DNA of 21,549 nt, taken from positions 1 through 21,549 of the forward strand of contig DISD01000097.1 in NCBI GenBank assembly GCA_002435715.1, read 5' to 3'. Shown here piece after piece: positions 1 to 7,090 of this stretch (the first letter of the stretch is position 1; each line of letters starts with the position of its first letter). Position numbers and translations under genes: made by a program. The notes beneath the pieces were generated by a model. The model did not search any database and had not been told where the DNA came from. It saw nothing but the letters and a program-made list of their open reading frames with translations. The stretch is from Rhodospirillaceae bacterium UBA6219. Its GTDB lineage: Bacteria; Pseudomonadota; Alphaproteobacteria; Rhodospirillales; Magnetospirillaceae.

Positions 1-51
1 GCTCAGCGCCACACCGGCACCGGCCATTACCTTCTTCAAACCTTGGTTCAT
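1..51 (-). CDS. amtB: Ammonium transporter AmtB, N-terminal fragment (cut by window edge)
   Basis: Only 17 codons are inside the window, starting MNQGLKKVMAGAG. This looks like the start of a signal peptide: a basic Lys-Lys stretch followed by small hydrophobic residues. A G-rich Shine-Dalgarno-like stretch (GGGGGT) lies just upstream of the ATG. The identification rests mainly on context, because a PII gene of the GlnK type lies directly upstream on the same strand, and glnK-amtB is a widely conserved pair in which GlnK blocks the ammonium channel when nitrogen is plentiful. Several proteobacterial AmtB proteins carry a cleaved signal peptide, which fits. The fragment is too short for any domain to be seen, so another exported protein cannot be excluded. 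Confidence 0.55.
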   Translation of the reverse strand, partial: MNQGLKKVMAGAGVALS

Positions 52-274
52 GGGATACCCCCGAAGCGGCTTTGCATCTCGTTGGATTGCCAGGACCCCC
101 CTTACGGGCCTTCCCGGCGCTGGCGCTGGTTAAACAAGAACCATGCCAGCCCATCAAACGGCGCTTTCGCCGCCTTCTCCTGTGAATGGGACAGAAACGA
201 TGACTAATTCTTGGGCGTCCTGGGACCGCACTGTTTAAATCCTGTGCAGCCCGACACCACGGCGAAAGCCGTGA
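52..274 (-). other. glnK-amtB intergenic spacer with two stem-loops
   Basis: This 223-base spacer holds no plausible gene. It contains two short, stable hairpins. One has a CACGGC/GCCGTG stem (258-273, GAAA loop on the plus strand) and begins right after the glnK stop codon. The other has a CGGCG/CGCCG stem at 159-172. Neither is followed by a T-run on the minus strand, so they are not classical intrinsic terminators. They could stabilise the glnK message or reduce read-through into amtB. The amtB ribosome-binding region is at the left end. Confidence 0.4.
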
Positions 275-613
275 TTACAGAGCCTCGGAATTGGCCTCGC
301 CGGTGCGGATGCGATAGGCCTGGGCGATGTCCATGACGAAAATCTTGCCGTCGCCGATCTTGCCGGTGCGGGCAGCGGTCTGGATCGCTTCGATGACGCG
401 ATCGAGGATCTCGTCGTTGACGGCCACTTCGATCTTCACCTTGGGCAGGAAATTCACCACGTATTCGGCACCGCGGTAAATTTCGGTCTGGCCCTTCTGA
501 CGGCCAAAGCCCTTGACCTCGCTCACGGTCAGGCCCTGGACTCCCAGCGGGGTAAGGGCTTCACGCACCTCGTCCAGCTTGAAGGGCTTGATGATGGCCA
601 TGATCAGCTTCAT
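275..613 (-). CDS. glnK: Nitrogen regulatory protein PII (GlnK type)
   Basis: This is a PII signal-transduction protein of 112 residues, the usual family length. PII trimers sense 2-oxoglutarate and ATP/ADP and control glutamine synthetase adenylylation, NtrB/NtrC and ammonium channels. The start MKLIMAIIKPFKLDEV is typical of the family. The T-loop GFGRQKGQTEIYRGAEYVV carries Tyr51, the uridylylation site, followed by the conserved FLPKVKIE strand. The C-terminal segment GKIFV...RIRTGE forms part of the nucleotide pocket. AGGGGA upstream of the ATG is a good ribosome-binding site. The apparent amtB downstream favours GlnK/GlnJ over GlnB, but sequence alone separates these paralogues poorly. 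Confidence 0.93.
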   Translation of the reverse strand: MKLIMAIIKPFKLDEVREALTPLGVQGLTVSEVKGFGRQKGQTEIYRGAEYVVNFLPKVKIEVAVNDEILDRVIEAIQTAARTGKIGDGKIFVMDIAQAYRIRTGEANSEAL

Positions 614-711
614 CTCGTGGTCCCCTAAACATTTGGGGCGGGGGTCTTGCCGGCCCGCCGGTTGATGGGTCGCGGAAGACCAGAAAAGGCCCTCCGCGTG
701 GCTAAGTGCTA

Positions 712-727
712 TTCAAGAGCCGTGCCG
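712..727 (-). promoter_or_regulatory. Candidate sigma-54 promoter for glnK-amtB
   Basis: On the minus strand this site reads CGGCACGGCTCTTGAA. Against the sigma-54 consensus TGGCACGNNNNTTGCW it matches 10 of the 12 defined positions, with correct spacing of the -24 and -12 elements. It points toward glnK, about 100 bases upstream of the ATG. The -12 element has GA instead of the strongly conserved GC, which weakens the call. NtrC/sigma-54 control of glnK-amtB is common in proteobacteria. The 614-891 gap otherwise holds no gene I can support. Confidence 0.35.
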
Positions 728-891
728 AAACCGCCAAAGCCAAGAAATGCGCCAATTTCAGGCGAATGCTGAAAGCTTGTGCCATTCTTGGTCTGCCTAA
801 AACATGGACACTTGCCATCGGGCCTGCCCGATTCATGCGCTGTCCCATTGCCGTGCTTGCGCTTTGTCTTAGGCGATGGCACATCAGTGAG

Positions 892-2142
892 ATGAGCATT
901 GCAGACACCGAAATCCAGACCGAACCCGCATCGCCGATCCGCTGCGAGGTTCTGATCGTCGGCGGCGGACCGGTCGGCGGCCTGACCGCTTGTGCCCTGG
1001 CCCAGACCGGCATGAAGGTGGTGGTGGTGGAATCCGCCGACCCCGCCGATCTGGCCCGACCGGGCACCGATGGCCGATCCATCGCCATCGCGTTGTCGGC
1101 CAAACGGGTGTTCGTCGGCGCCGGCGTGTGGCCGCTGATGGAAGACGAGGCCGGACCGATCCTGGAAATCCGCGTCACCGACAACGCCTCGCCGTTGTTC
1201 CTGCATTACGACCATGACAGCGTCGGCGACGAACCCTTTGGCTGGATCGTCGAGAACACCACCATCCGCCGCGCCATCCATCAGCGTTTGGTGCAATTGC
1301 CCGATGCCCGGGTTCTGGCCCCGGCACGGGTGTCGGCCATGACGCGCGAGCGCGACGGCGTCACCGTCACCTTGGAAGACGGCCGCCAAATCAGCGCCGC
1401 CCTGGTGGTAGGCGCCGACGGCCGCGGTTCCACCATCCGCCGGCTGGCCGGTATCGGCGTGCAGCGTTTCGGGTATGGGCAATCGGGCATCGTCACCACG
1501 GTGGCCCATGAAAAACCCCATAACGGCATCGCCCATGAACGCTTTCTGCCGTCGGGGCCGTTCGCCATCCTGCCGATGACCGGCAATCGGTCGTCCATCG
1601 TGTGGACCGAGCGGCTGCATCTGGCCGACGCCATCGTCGGCCAAAGCGACGAATCCTTCCTGGCCGAGCTGAACACCCGTTTCGGCGATTTTCTGGGCGA
1701 AGTCACCCTGGCCGGGCCGCGTTTCCATTATCCGCTGACCCTGCAACTGGCCGACCGCGCCGTCGATCCCCGTCTGGTGCTGATCGGCGACGCCGCCCAC
1801 GGCATGCATCCGGTAGCCGGGCAAGGCATGAACATGGGCATCCGCGACGTTGCCGCCCTGGCCGAAGTGCTGGTGGATTGCCGCCGTCTGGGCCTGGATG
1901 TGGGCGGACCGGACGTGCTGGCCCGTTACGAGCGCTGGCGGCGTTTCGACAACATGTTGATGTTGGGTTTGACCGACGTGATGGTGCGGCTGTTTTCCAA
2001 CGACATCGGGCCGTTGAAGCTGGCCCGTGACCTGGGTCTGGCCGCCGTCCAGAAAATGCCGGGTCTGAAGCGCTTCTTCATGAAGCACGCCATGGGCGTG
2101 GTCGGCGACCTGCCGCGCATGATGCGCGGCGAGCCGTTGTAG
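892..2142 (+). CDS. FAD-dependent monooxygenase of the UbiH/UbiF/COQ6 family
   Basis: This 416-residue flavoprotein hydroxylase probably acts on the aromatic ring of ubiquinone precursors, using O2 and reduced FAD. Residues 20-30 (VLIVGGGPVGG) are the dinucleotide-binding loop. GRSIAIALS near residue 62 and VGADGRGSTIRRLAGI (the DG motif) are typical. VLIGDAAHGMHPVAGQGMNMG near residue 296 is the second FAD motif of ubiquinone hydroxylases. I chose the ATG at 892 because the family normally begins 10-20 residues before the FAD loop; the frame stays open back to 706, but that stretch reads as non-coding leader. The gene stands alone, divergent from glnK and convergent with the zinc-ribbon gene. 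Which ring position it hydroxylates cannot be told from sequence alone. Confidence 0.85.
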   Translation: MSIADTEIQTEPASPIRCEVLIVGGGPVGGLTACALAQTGMKVVVVESADPADLARPGTDGRSIAIALSAKRVFVGAGVWPLMEDEAGPILEIRVTDNASPLFLHYDHDSVGDEPFGWIVENTTIRRAIHQRLVQLPDARVLAPARVSAMTRERDGVTVTLEDGRQISAALVVGADGRGSTIRRLAGIGVQRFGYGQSGIVTTVAHEKPHNGIAHERFLPSGPFAILPMTGNRSSIVWTERLHLADAIVGQSDESFLAELNTRFGDFLGEVTLAGPRFHYPLTLQLADRAVDPRLVLIGDAAHGMHPVAGQGMNMGIRDVAALAEVLVDCRRLGLDVGGPDVLARYERWRRFDNMLMLGLTDVMVRLFSNDIGPLKLARDLGLAAVQKMPGLKRFFMKHAMGVVGDLPRMMRGEPL

Positions 2143-2152
2143 TTATTCGCTT

Positions 2153-2178
2153 AAAAAGCCCGGCGGTGTTTGAGCCGG
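2153..2178 (-). terminator. Possible second terminator for the leftward xerD operon
   Basis: On the minus strand a CCGGC/GCCGG stem (2174-2178 with 2160-2164, 9-base loop) is followed by GC and then five T residues (2153-2157). This has the form of a weak intrinsic terminator and lies just beyond the monooxygenase stop codon. Confidence 0.4.
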
Positions 2179-2208
2179 CCCGGCACGGGCAGCGCATCGC
2201 GCCAACAA

Positions 2209-2235
2209 AGCATTGACCGCTTCGCGGTCAATGCT
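2209..2235 (-). terminator. Strong stem-loop at the end of the zinc-ribbon gene
   Basis: A perfect 12-bp stem (2209-2220 with 2224-2235) is closed by a 3-base loop. On the minus strand it is followed by a short T-rich stretch (TTTGTT). The TGA stop codon of the zinc-ribbon gene lies inside the stem (2228-2230). It probably ends the leftward operon, with the weaker stem-loop near 2160 as backup. Confidence 0.6.
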
Positions 2236-2464
2236 GCCCGGCGAATTGGCAGCCGCCGCAGCCCATGGGGGTGCAGGCCGGCGCCGGAGCGGCGGCGGCG
2301 GACTTGCCGACGCTGGGGGCCATGATGGCCTTTTCCACATGCTTTTCGCCGCATTCGGGGCACACCAGCTCGCCCGCCGCCTTCTTGGCGTCGTAATCGG
2401 ACGAGTTGTCGAACCATTGTTCGAAATGGTGGTCGTGGGCGCAGCGCAAGGTATAGAGAATCAT
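2228..2464 (-). CDS. Small zinc-ribbon protein, DUF1178-like
   Basis: This 78-residue protein begins MILYTLRCAHDHHFEQWF, which resembles the start of DUF1178 proteins. Cys8 with His12 or His13 and the pair Cys35-x2-Cys38 (VCPECG) look like a zinc ribbon. After VEKAIMAPSVGKS comes an Ala/Pro linker and a second cysteine group, Cys64-x4-Cys69-x2-Cys72. DUF1178 members I know of are usually considerably longer, so this may be a short form or an FmdB-like relative. I prefer the ATG at 2464; a GTG two codons upstream is possible, but the only Shine-Dalgarno-like stretch is better spaced for the ATG. It follows xerD by 43 bases on the same strand. Its function is unknown. Confidence 0.7.
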   Translation of the reverse strand: MILYTLRCAHDHHFEQWFDNSSDYDAKKAAGELVCPECGEKHVEKAIMAPSVGKSAAAAPAPACTPMGCGGCQFAGQH

Positions 2465-2507
2465 CGTCACAATCCGCCAAGGGTCGTTTCAGCGGCTTAT
2501 AACATAA

Positions 2508-3428
2508 TCAGCCCTTGGGTTTCAGCAATCCCGCCAGGGGGTGGTGCTGGTTGACCAGCCGGGCTTTCGGCTCTTCCAGCACATGGGTGTAAATCTCGGT
2601 GGTGGCGATGTCGGCATGGCCCAACATCTCCTGAACCACGCGCAGATCGGCGCCATGGGCCAACAGATGGGTGGCGAAGGCGTGGCGCAACACGTGGGGC
2701 GACAACCGCCGGGGATCGATGCCGGCGGCCATGCCCACCTTCAACAAAGCCCGCGCGAAACCCGACCGGGTCAGATGCCCCGATTTGCCGGTGCCGGGAA
2801 ACAGCCAGCGCGACCCCTTGCCTTTGCCCAACAGGCTTTGGCGAATGGGCAACCAGTCGCGCAGGGCCTGACGGGCCGGGTCGGACAACGGCACCATACG
2901 TTCCTTGTCGCCCTTGCCACGCACGATCAGCACGGCGGGATCGCGGGCGACGGCGGAAAACGGCAGCCCCACCAGTTCCGAGACACGCAGGCCGGTGGCG
3001 TACAGCACTTCCAACAACGCACTCATCATCGATCCTTGCGGGGCGGGCAGGACACGGGCCCCGGCCAGCAAGGAATCCACTTCCGCTTCCGACAGATATT
3101 TGGGCAAGGGCCGGCCCAGACGCGGCGCGTCCAGGCGGGTCGTGGGGTCGTCGCCGCGCCAGCCCTCGCTGAAGAGGAAGGCATAGAATTGCCGCAGACA
3201 CGACAGGCGTCGGGCTTGGGTGCGGGTGGCCAAGCCGCAATCGGCCAAAGACCGCATATAGGCGGACAAATCATCAGGCCGGGCCAGGTGCGGCGAGGTG
3301 CCGCGCCGGGTCAGAAAGGCATCCAGGTCGTCAAGATCGCGGCGATAGGCATCCAAGGTATTGATGGCGGCGGCGCGCTCCACCGCCATCATTTCCAAAA
3401 ACGCTTCGGTATGGCGTTCAGATGCCAT
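2508..3428 (-). CDS. xerD: Site-specific tyrosine recombinase XerD
   Basis: XerD works with XerC at the dif site to resolve chromosome dimers at the end of replication. The protein is 306 residues. Residues 1-90 form the core-binding SAM-like domain (ERAAAINTLDAYRRDLDDL...RQFYAFLFSEG). The catalytic domain carries the whole tyrosine-recombinase set: Arg148 (ATGLRVSEL), Lys172 (GKGDKER), His245-x2-Arg248 (HVLRHAFATHL), His271 (LGHADIATT) and nucleophile Tyr280. The ATG at 3428 overlaps the end of the upstream gene by 11 bases, which suggests translational coupling. A start ten codons further up is possible but less family-like. XerC and XerD are hard to separate; this neighbourhood is the usual alphaproteobacterial xerD location. 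Confidence 0.9.
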   Translation of the reverse strand: MASERHTEAFLEMMAVERAAAINTLDAYRRDLDDLDAFLTRRGTSPHLARPDDLSAYMRSLADCGLATRTQARRLSCLRQFYAFLFSEGWRGDDPTTRLDAPRLGRPLPKYLSEAEVDSLLAGARVLPAPQGSMMSALLEVLYATGLRVSELVGLPFSAVARDPAVLIVRGKGDKERMVPLSDPARQALRDWLPIRQSLLGKGKGSRWLFPGTGKSGHLTRSGFARALLKVGMAAGIDPRRLSPHVLRHAFATHLLAHGADLRVVQEMLGHADIATTEIYTHVLEEPKARLVNQHHPLAGLLKPKG

Positions 3429-5142
3429 TCGCCAGCAAAGCTTCGCGGGCCAGGGCACGGCCGTCCTCGGCCAGACCCACCACCGCCAGGGCGCTGATCA
3501 CCTCGGAAAGCGTCATGACGTCAACCTTGTCCAAGGGGGTGTCGCCCATGGTGGCCAGGGACGCCAGCAAGGTGCCGCCCAAACGGGCGTCCAGGGCGGC
3601 ACCTTGCATCATGGCGAACAAAGCCGGCTGCGGACCACCGGCCGGCAGGGGCAGGGCGGCCAACCAGGCGCTGTCGGGAACCTTGGCCCCCAGACCGGCC
3701 AGAATGCCCAGCACCACACCGTTGCGACGCGCCACCACGTCGGGGGCCAGATCGGCCAGCGACGCCCGCCAGCCGGCCAGACCGGCCAGGGACACCGGCT
3801 GACCGGGACCGAATTCGCTGATAGCCGCCAAAGGCCACAGCTTTTCCGCTTCACGCACCGTGGTGACATCGGCCTTGGCGATGTCCATCCACTTGGCGGC
3901 GGCTTCCGGTCGGCCCAAGGCATAGAACGCACGGGCGAAAGCGGCCGCGTGACGGGACAAAGTCGCATCGGGCTTGGTGGCGGCGATGATCGGTTCGAAC
4001 ACCCGGGCGGTGCCGGCCACCGACTTGCGGGCCACCGCCATGTCGATGGCGGCCGCGGCATATTGCGCCTTCAAGGCCGGATCGGGCTGATCAAAGGCGG
4101 CGCGGAACAACAACGCCCGGCCATGGTTGCCGGCGCTGGCGGCGCGGTCCATGGGCGAGGCCATCTCGTCGGGGGCGAAAGTCAGCGACAGATACAGCTT
4201 GCGCAGATCGTCGGCATTGATCAGCCCCACCGCCTCGGCCCGTTCGGCAGCGGCGACGCGCTGATCCATGGGGGCGGCTTCGTTGTCGGCGATGGAACGC
4301 GCCACCACCGGCGACGCCTTGGCCAGGGAATCTTCCGGCAAAGCCATCTTGGCGGCCTTGAACAAGGCCACATGCAAGGGGGTCAGTTCAACGATCTCGA
4401 TCTTGGCGTTGGGAACCGGCGGCAGACCGGCCAGCACTTCGGCGGCGGCGATGAAACCACTGTCGGCACCTTGACGTTCCCGCAACAGATCCAAGGACAG
4501 GTTACCTTGCAGGGTTTGGCCCTGGGCCAATTGGCAGAAGGTGATCAAACGGGCGCTTTCCGGATCGGAAGCCGCGGGTATTTGGGCGCAGGCCTGGTCG
4601 ATACGGCCGGCCAGCAGATGGGCGTCACGCTGAACCTTGGCCGACAATGCCCCTTCCACCGCCGCAGGCGCCGCGTTGGACAAAGCGACGACACCATCCA
4701 GATCACCCAAGGCCAACAGACGTTCGACCCGCATTTCAACCAATGACGGCCGCGCATCGGCCTTGGCACCGTCCGGCGGTGGCGCCGCCGTCAGCAACAG
4801 ACGCCGTTCCAGCGAGCGAATGGTCGGTGAGGCGGCCCCGCCGGGAAGACGGGGCAAAAGCGCGCGGGCCACCTCGGCGCTGGTGCCGTTCCACAATGAA
4901 GCGGAAAACCCGCCTTGGTGGACATCCATGGTGCCCACACCTTGCGGATTGGGGGCTTTCAAGGTGTTGACGCCGATATTGCCGACGTTTTCATAAGCCG
5001 GGGGATCGGCCCTTTCCATGGTTTCGGGGTCGAAGGGTTGGGTAAGCGGCATGGGCTGTTGGGCCCAGGCGACCAACGGAGCCGCCAGCAGCATCGCCGC
5101 CAAGGGCCAAACCCGCACGGGCTTAGCGGGCCAGACGGTCAT
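3418..5142 (-). CDS. Exported alpha-helical protein of unknown function
   Basis: This 574-residue protein begins with a clear signal peptide: a Lys/Arg-containing start, the hydrophobic stretch WPLAAMLLAAPLVAWA, and a likely cut before QQP near residue 29. There is no lipobox cysteine. The mature part is rich in Ala and Leu and looks like a long series of short helices, such as a TPR-like solenoid; I see no catalytic motif. Mature cysteines are very rare. It shares its operon with an upstream single-span membrane protein (20-base overlap) and with xerD downstream (11-base overlap), so all three are probably translated together. Genes of this type beside xerD and aroK occur in related bacteria under vague names. 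A periplasmic scaffold is the most that can be inferred. Confidence 0.7.
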   Translation of the reverse strand: MTVWPAKPVRVWPLAAMLLAAPLVAWAQQPMPLTQPFDPETMERADPPAYENVGNIGVNTLKAPNPQGVGTMDVHQGGFSASLWNGTSAEVARALLPRLPGGAASPTIRSLERRLLLTAAPPPDGAKADARPSLVEMRVERLLALGDLDGVVALSNAAPAAVEGALSAKVQRDAHLLAGRIDQACAQIPAASDPESARLITFCQLAQGQTLQGNLSLDLLRERQGADSGFIAAAEVLAGLPPVPNAKIEIVELTPLHVALFKAAKMALPEDSLAKASPVVARSIADNEAAPMDQRVAAAERAEAVGLINADDLRKLYLSLTFAPDEMASPMDRAASAGNHGRALLFRAAFDQPDPALKAQYAAAAIDMAVARKSVAGTARVFEPIIAATKPDATLSRHAAAFARAFYALGRPEAAAKWMDIAKADVTTVREAEKLWPLAAISEFGPGQPVSLAGLAGWRASLADLAPDVVARRNGVVLGILAGLGAKVPDSAWLAALPLPAGGPQPALFAMMQGAALDARLGGTLLASLATMGDTPLDKVDVMTLSEVISALAVVGLAEDGRALAREALLANGI

Positions 5143-5263
5143 CGGCGATCACCTTTTCCACCCGCGCCGTCGGCGCCGGAAGATCGAACGTGGCCAGGAA
5201 AATGCCGCCGCCCACTAAGGCCAACAGCACCAGAACAAGCAGAATACCGGCAATCTTACCCAT
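5123..5263 (-). CDS. Small single-span membrane protein (46 aa)
   Basis: A short open frame runs from an ATG at 5263 to a TAA at 5123. It begins MGKIAGILLVLVLLALVGGG and continues IFLATFDLPAPTARVEKVIA, ending DDRLAR. Residues about 4-25 form one hydrophobic membrane span with a Lys on the N-terminal side, followed by a short charged tail with a Pro-rich hinge (LPAPTA). Its last 20 bases overlap the start of the exported 574-residue protein. It is the first gene of the leftward operon, and its upstream side faces aroK. Ribosome-binding signal is weak (AAGG about 16 bases up). The hydrophobic pattern and tight overlap argue that it is real; function unknown. Confidence 0.65.
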   Translation of the reverse strand: MGKIAGILLVLVLLALVGGGIFLATFDLPAPTARVEKVIADDRLAR

Positions 5264-5292
5264 GGAACGTGCTCAACCTTGGTTATGATTTC

Positions 5293-5320
5293 TGGACAGG
5301 CCCGAGGGCGGACGGATAAA
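5293..5320 (+). promoter_or_regulatory. Candidate sigma-70 promoter of aroK-aroB operon
   Basis: TGGACA at 5293-5298 (5 of 6 to TTGACA) and GATAAA at 5315-5320 (4 of 6 to TATAAT) are spaced by 16 bases. They precede the aroK ATG by about 60 bases. The gap 5264-5380 is shared with the divergent small membrane-protein gene, for which I saw no good promoter. Confidence 0.4.
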
Positions 5321-5380
5321 AGTCAACCAACGAAATTCGTGGGCCGCTTCGGTCCGCACGCAAAACTTTAGGATTGGACC

Positions 5381-5980
5381 ATGGCGAAACAGGGGCAGTG
5401 TATCGGCGTCGCCCCCCAGGATCAATCACGGGGCATCGCCCCGACGGATCAATCGCGGCCGGCGCAGCATCTGGATCGAACCATCGTGCTGATCGGATTG
5501 ATGGGAGCGGGGAAGTCCTGCGTCGGGCGCCGTCTGGCGGCCCGCCTGGGTGTCGCCTTCATCGATTCCGACGTGGAATTCGAGGCCGCCGCCGGCTGTT
5601 CCATCAGCGATTATTTCGCCAAACACGGCGAAGCCGCCTTTCGCGACGGTGAACGCAAGGTCATCGCCCGACTGATGGAGGGCGAACCCTGTGTCCTGGC
5701 CACCGGCGGCGGCGCCTTCATCGATCCCGACACCCGCGCCCGTATCAAGGCCGGCGCACTGTCGGTTTGGATCCGCGCCGATTTGGATTTGCTGGTCAAG
5801 CGCACCTCGGGCCGCGACCACCGGCCGTTGTTGAAGACCGGCGATCCACGCGAAATCCTGTCGCGGCTGATGGATGCCCGTTATCCCATCTATGCCGAGG
5901 CCGACGTCATCGTCGATTCAACCGACGAACCCCCCGAAGTCACCGTCGCCAAAATCATCCAGGAACTGGAGAAGATCTGA
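5381..5980 (+). CDS. aroK: Shikimate kinase AroK with N-terminal extension
   Basis: AroK phosphorylates shikimate at the 3-OH with ATP, the fifth step of chorismate synthesis. Residues 39-46 (GLMGAGKS) are the P-loop, IDSDVEFE (61-68) holds the shikimate-binding Asp, FRDGER (87-92) the conserved Arg, and TGGGAF (108-113) the substrate loop. RDHRPLL is the lid Arg motif. The protein is 199 residues, about 30 longer than the core enzyme at the N-terminus, and the extension holds an imperfect 9-residue tandem repeat (9-17 and 18-26). AGGA 6-9 bases upstream supports the ATG at 5381, and no later start fits before the P-loop. The stop codon overlaps the aroB start (ATGA). Confidence 0.95.
   Translation: MAKQGQCIGVAPQDQSRGIAPTDQSRPAQHLDRTIVLIGLMGAGKSCVGRRLAARLGVAFIDSDVEFEAAAGCSISDYFAKHGEAAFRDGERKVIARLMEGEPCVLATGGGAFIDPDTRARIKAGALSVWIRADLDLLVKRTSGRDHRPLLKTGDPREILSRLMDARYPIYAEADVIVDSTDEPPEVTVAKIIQELEKI
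5405..5458 (+). repeat. Two-copy 27-bp tandem repeat in aroK 5' end
   Basis: Units 5405-5431 and 5432-5458 agree at 22 of 27 positions. They are exactly nine codons each, so the frame is kept (GVAPQDQSR then GIAPTDQSR). They encode part of the non-catalytic N-terminal extension of AroK. Confidence 0.8.
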
Positions 5981-7086
5981 TGAGCATCGACCGTCTGCAC
6001 ATGGATTTGGGCGATCGCGGATACGACATCCTGATCGGGTCCGACCTGTTGGACCAAACCGGTGCCTTGATGGCCCCGGTGATGCGCGGCAAACGCGCCT
6101 TCGTGGTCACCGACGACCAAGTGGGGCCGCTTTATCTGGAGCGGGTTTTGACCTCGCTTAACAAGGCAGGCGTCACCTACCAGCACACCCAGGTCACCCA
6201 TGGCGAACACACCAAGGATTTCGCCCATCTGGAAGCCTTGCTTGATTCCATGCTGGAAGCCCGCTGCGAGCGATCGACCATGATCGTCGCCTTGGGTGGC
6301 GGCGTGGTCGGCGATTTGACCGGTTTCGCCGCCGCCATTCTGCAGCGCGGCGTCGATTTCGTGCAAATCCCCACCACTTTGTTGGCCCAGGTGGATTCGT
6401 CGGTGGGCGGCAAGACCGGCATCAACACCAAGAAGGGCAAGAATCTGGTGGGCGCCTTCCACCAGCCACGACTGGTACTGGCCGACATTTCTGTGCTGGA
6501 CAGCCTGCCGCACCGTCAGGTGCTGGCCGGTTACGCCGAAGTGGTGAAATACGGCTGCATCGACGATGCCGATTTCTTTTCCTGGCTGGAAGCCAATGGC
6601 GACAAGGTCATCGCCGGCGACGTGGCGGCGCGCCGTTACGCGGTGGCCATTTCGTGCCGGGCCAAGGCCCGCATTGTCGCCGCCGACGAACGCGAAGGCG
6701 GCATCCGGGCTTTGTTGAATTTGGGTCACACCTTCGGCCACGCCTTGGAAGCCGAAACCGGTTTCGGCGACGAGATCTTGCACGGCGAAGCGGTGGGATT
6801 GGGGATGATCATGGCTTTCCGCCTGTCGGCCCGCATGGGCCTGGCCCCCTTTGCCGATGTGGAGCGGCTGGAACGTCATCTGGACCGGATGGGCATGCCC
6901 ACCCGTTTGTCCAAGCAACGGGTTTGGGACGTGGATCGGCTGGTCCATCACATGGCCGGCGACAAGAAGGTCAAGGACGGCATGGTGACTTTCGTTCTGG
7001 CCCGCGGCATCGGCCAAAGCTTCCTGACCCCCGACGTGCCGCAAGCGGCGGTGCGCGAAATGCTGACCGAGTTCATCGGAGCCTGA
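5980..7086 (+). CDS. aroB: 3-dehydroquinate synthase
   Basis: AroB converts DAHP to 3-dehydroquinate using NAD and a divalent metal, the second step of the shikimate pathway. The 368-residue protein has the expected length. GGGVVGD (106-112) binds NAD. IPTTLLAQVDSSVGGKTGIN (130-149) is the family signature. AGYAEVVKYG carries Glu187 (metal ligand) and Lys190, and the metal-binding histidines lie in LNLGHTFGHALE and LHGEAVGLGM. The ATG at 5980 overlaps the aroK stop by 4 bases (ATGA) and gives the normal N-terminus; the frame extends upstream only into aroK. aroK and aroB are translationally coupled, as in many bacteria. Confidence 0.96.
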   Translation: MSIDRLHMDLGDRGYDILIGSDLLDQTGALMAPVMRGKRAFVVTDDQVGPLYLERVLTSLNKAGVTYQHTQVTHGEHTKDFAHLEALLDSMLEARCERSTMIVALGGGVVGDLTGFAAAILQRGVDFVQIPTTLLAQVDSSVGGKTGINTKKGKNLVGAFHQPRLVLADISVLDSLPHRQVLAGYAEVVKYGCIDDADFFSWLEANGDKVIAGDVAARRYAVAISCRAKARIVAADEREGGIRALLNLGHTFGHALEAETGFGDEILHGEAVGLGMIMAFRLSARMGLAPFADVERLERHLDRMGMPTRLSKQRVWDVDRLVHHMAGDKKVKDGMVTFVLARGIGQSFLTPDVPQAAVREMLTEFIGA

Positions 7087-7090
7087 CCCC

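Noticed and set aside
773..792. Second sigma-54-like TGGCAC on the minus strand upstream of glnK
   Set aside because: The -24 part is good but the spacing to the nearest GC is two bases too long.
706..891. Upstream extension of the monooxygenase to a start at 706
   Set aside because: The added 62 residues show no family similarity and read as non-coding DNA; the ATG at 892 gives the standard distance to the FAD loop.
709..2088. Long leftward open frame opposite the FAD monooxygenase
   Set aside because: It is His/Gln/Gly-rich, as expected for the reverse complement of a GC-rich gene. The plus-strand protein has clear FAD motifs.
3361..4746. Long rightward open frame opposite the exported protein
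   Set aside because: Gly/Gln/His-rich antisense artefact; the leftward frame has a signal peptide, operon overlaps and normal composition.
5767..5979. Upstream extension of aroB into aroK
   Set aside because: It overlaps the conserved C-terminal half of aroK. The ATGA overlap at 5980 is the natural start.
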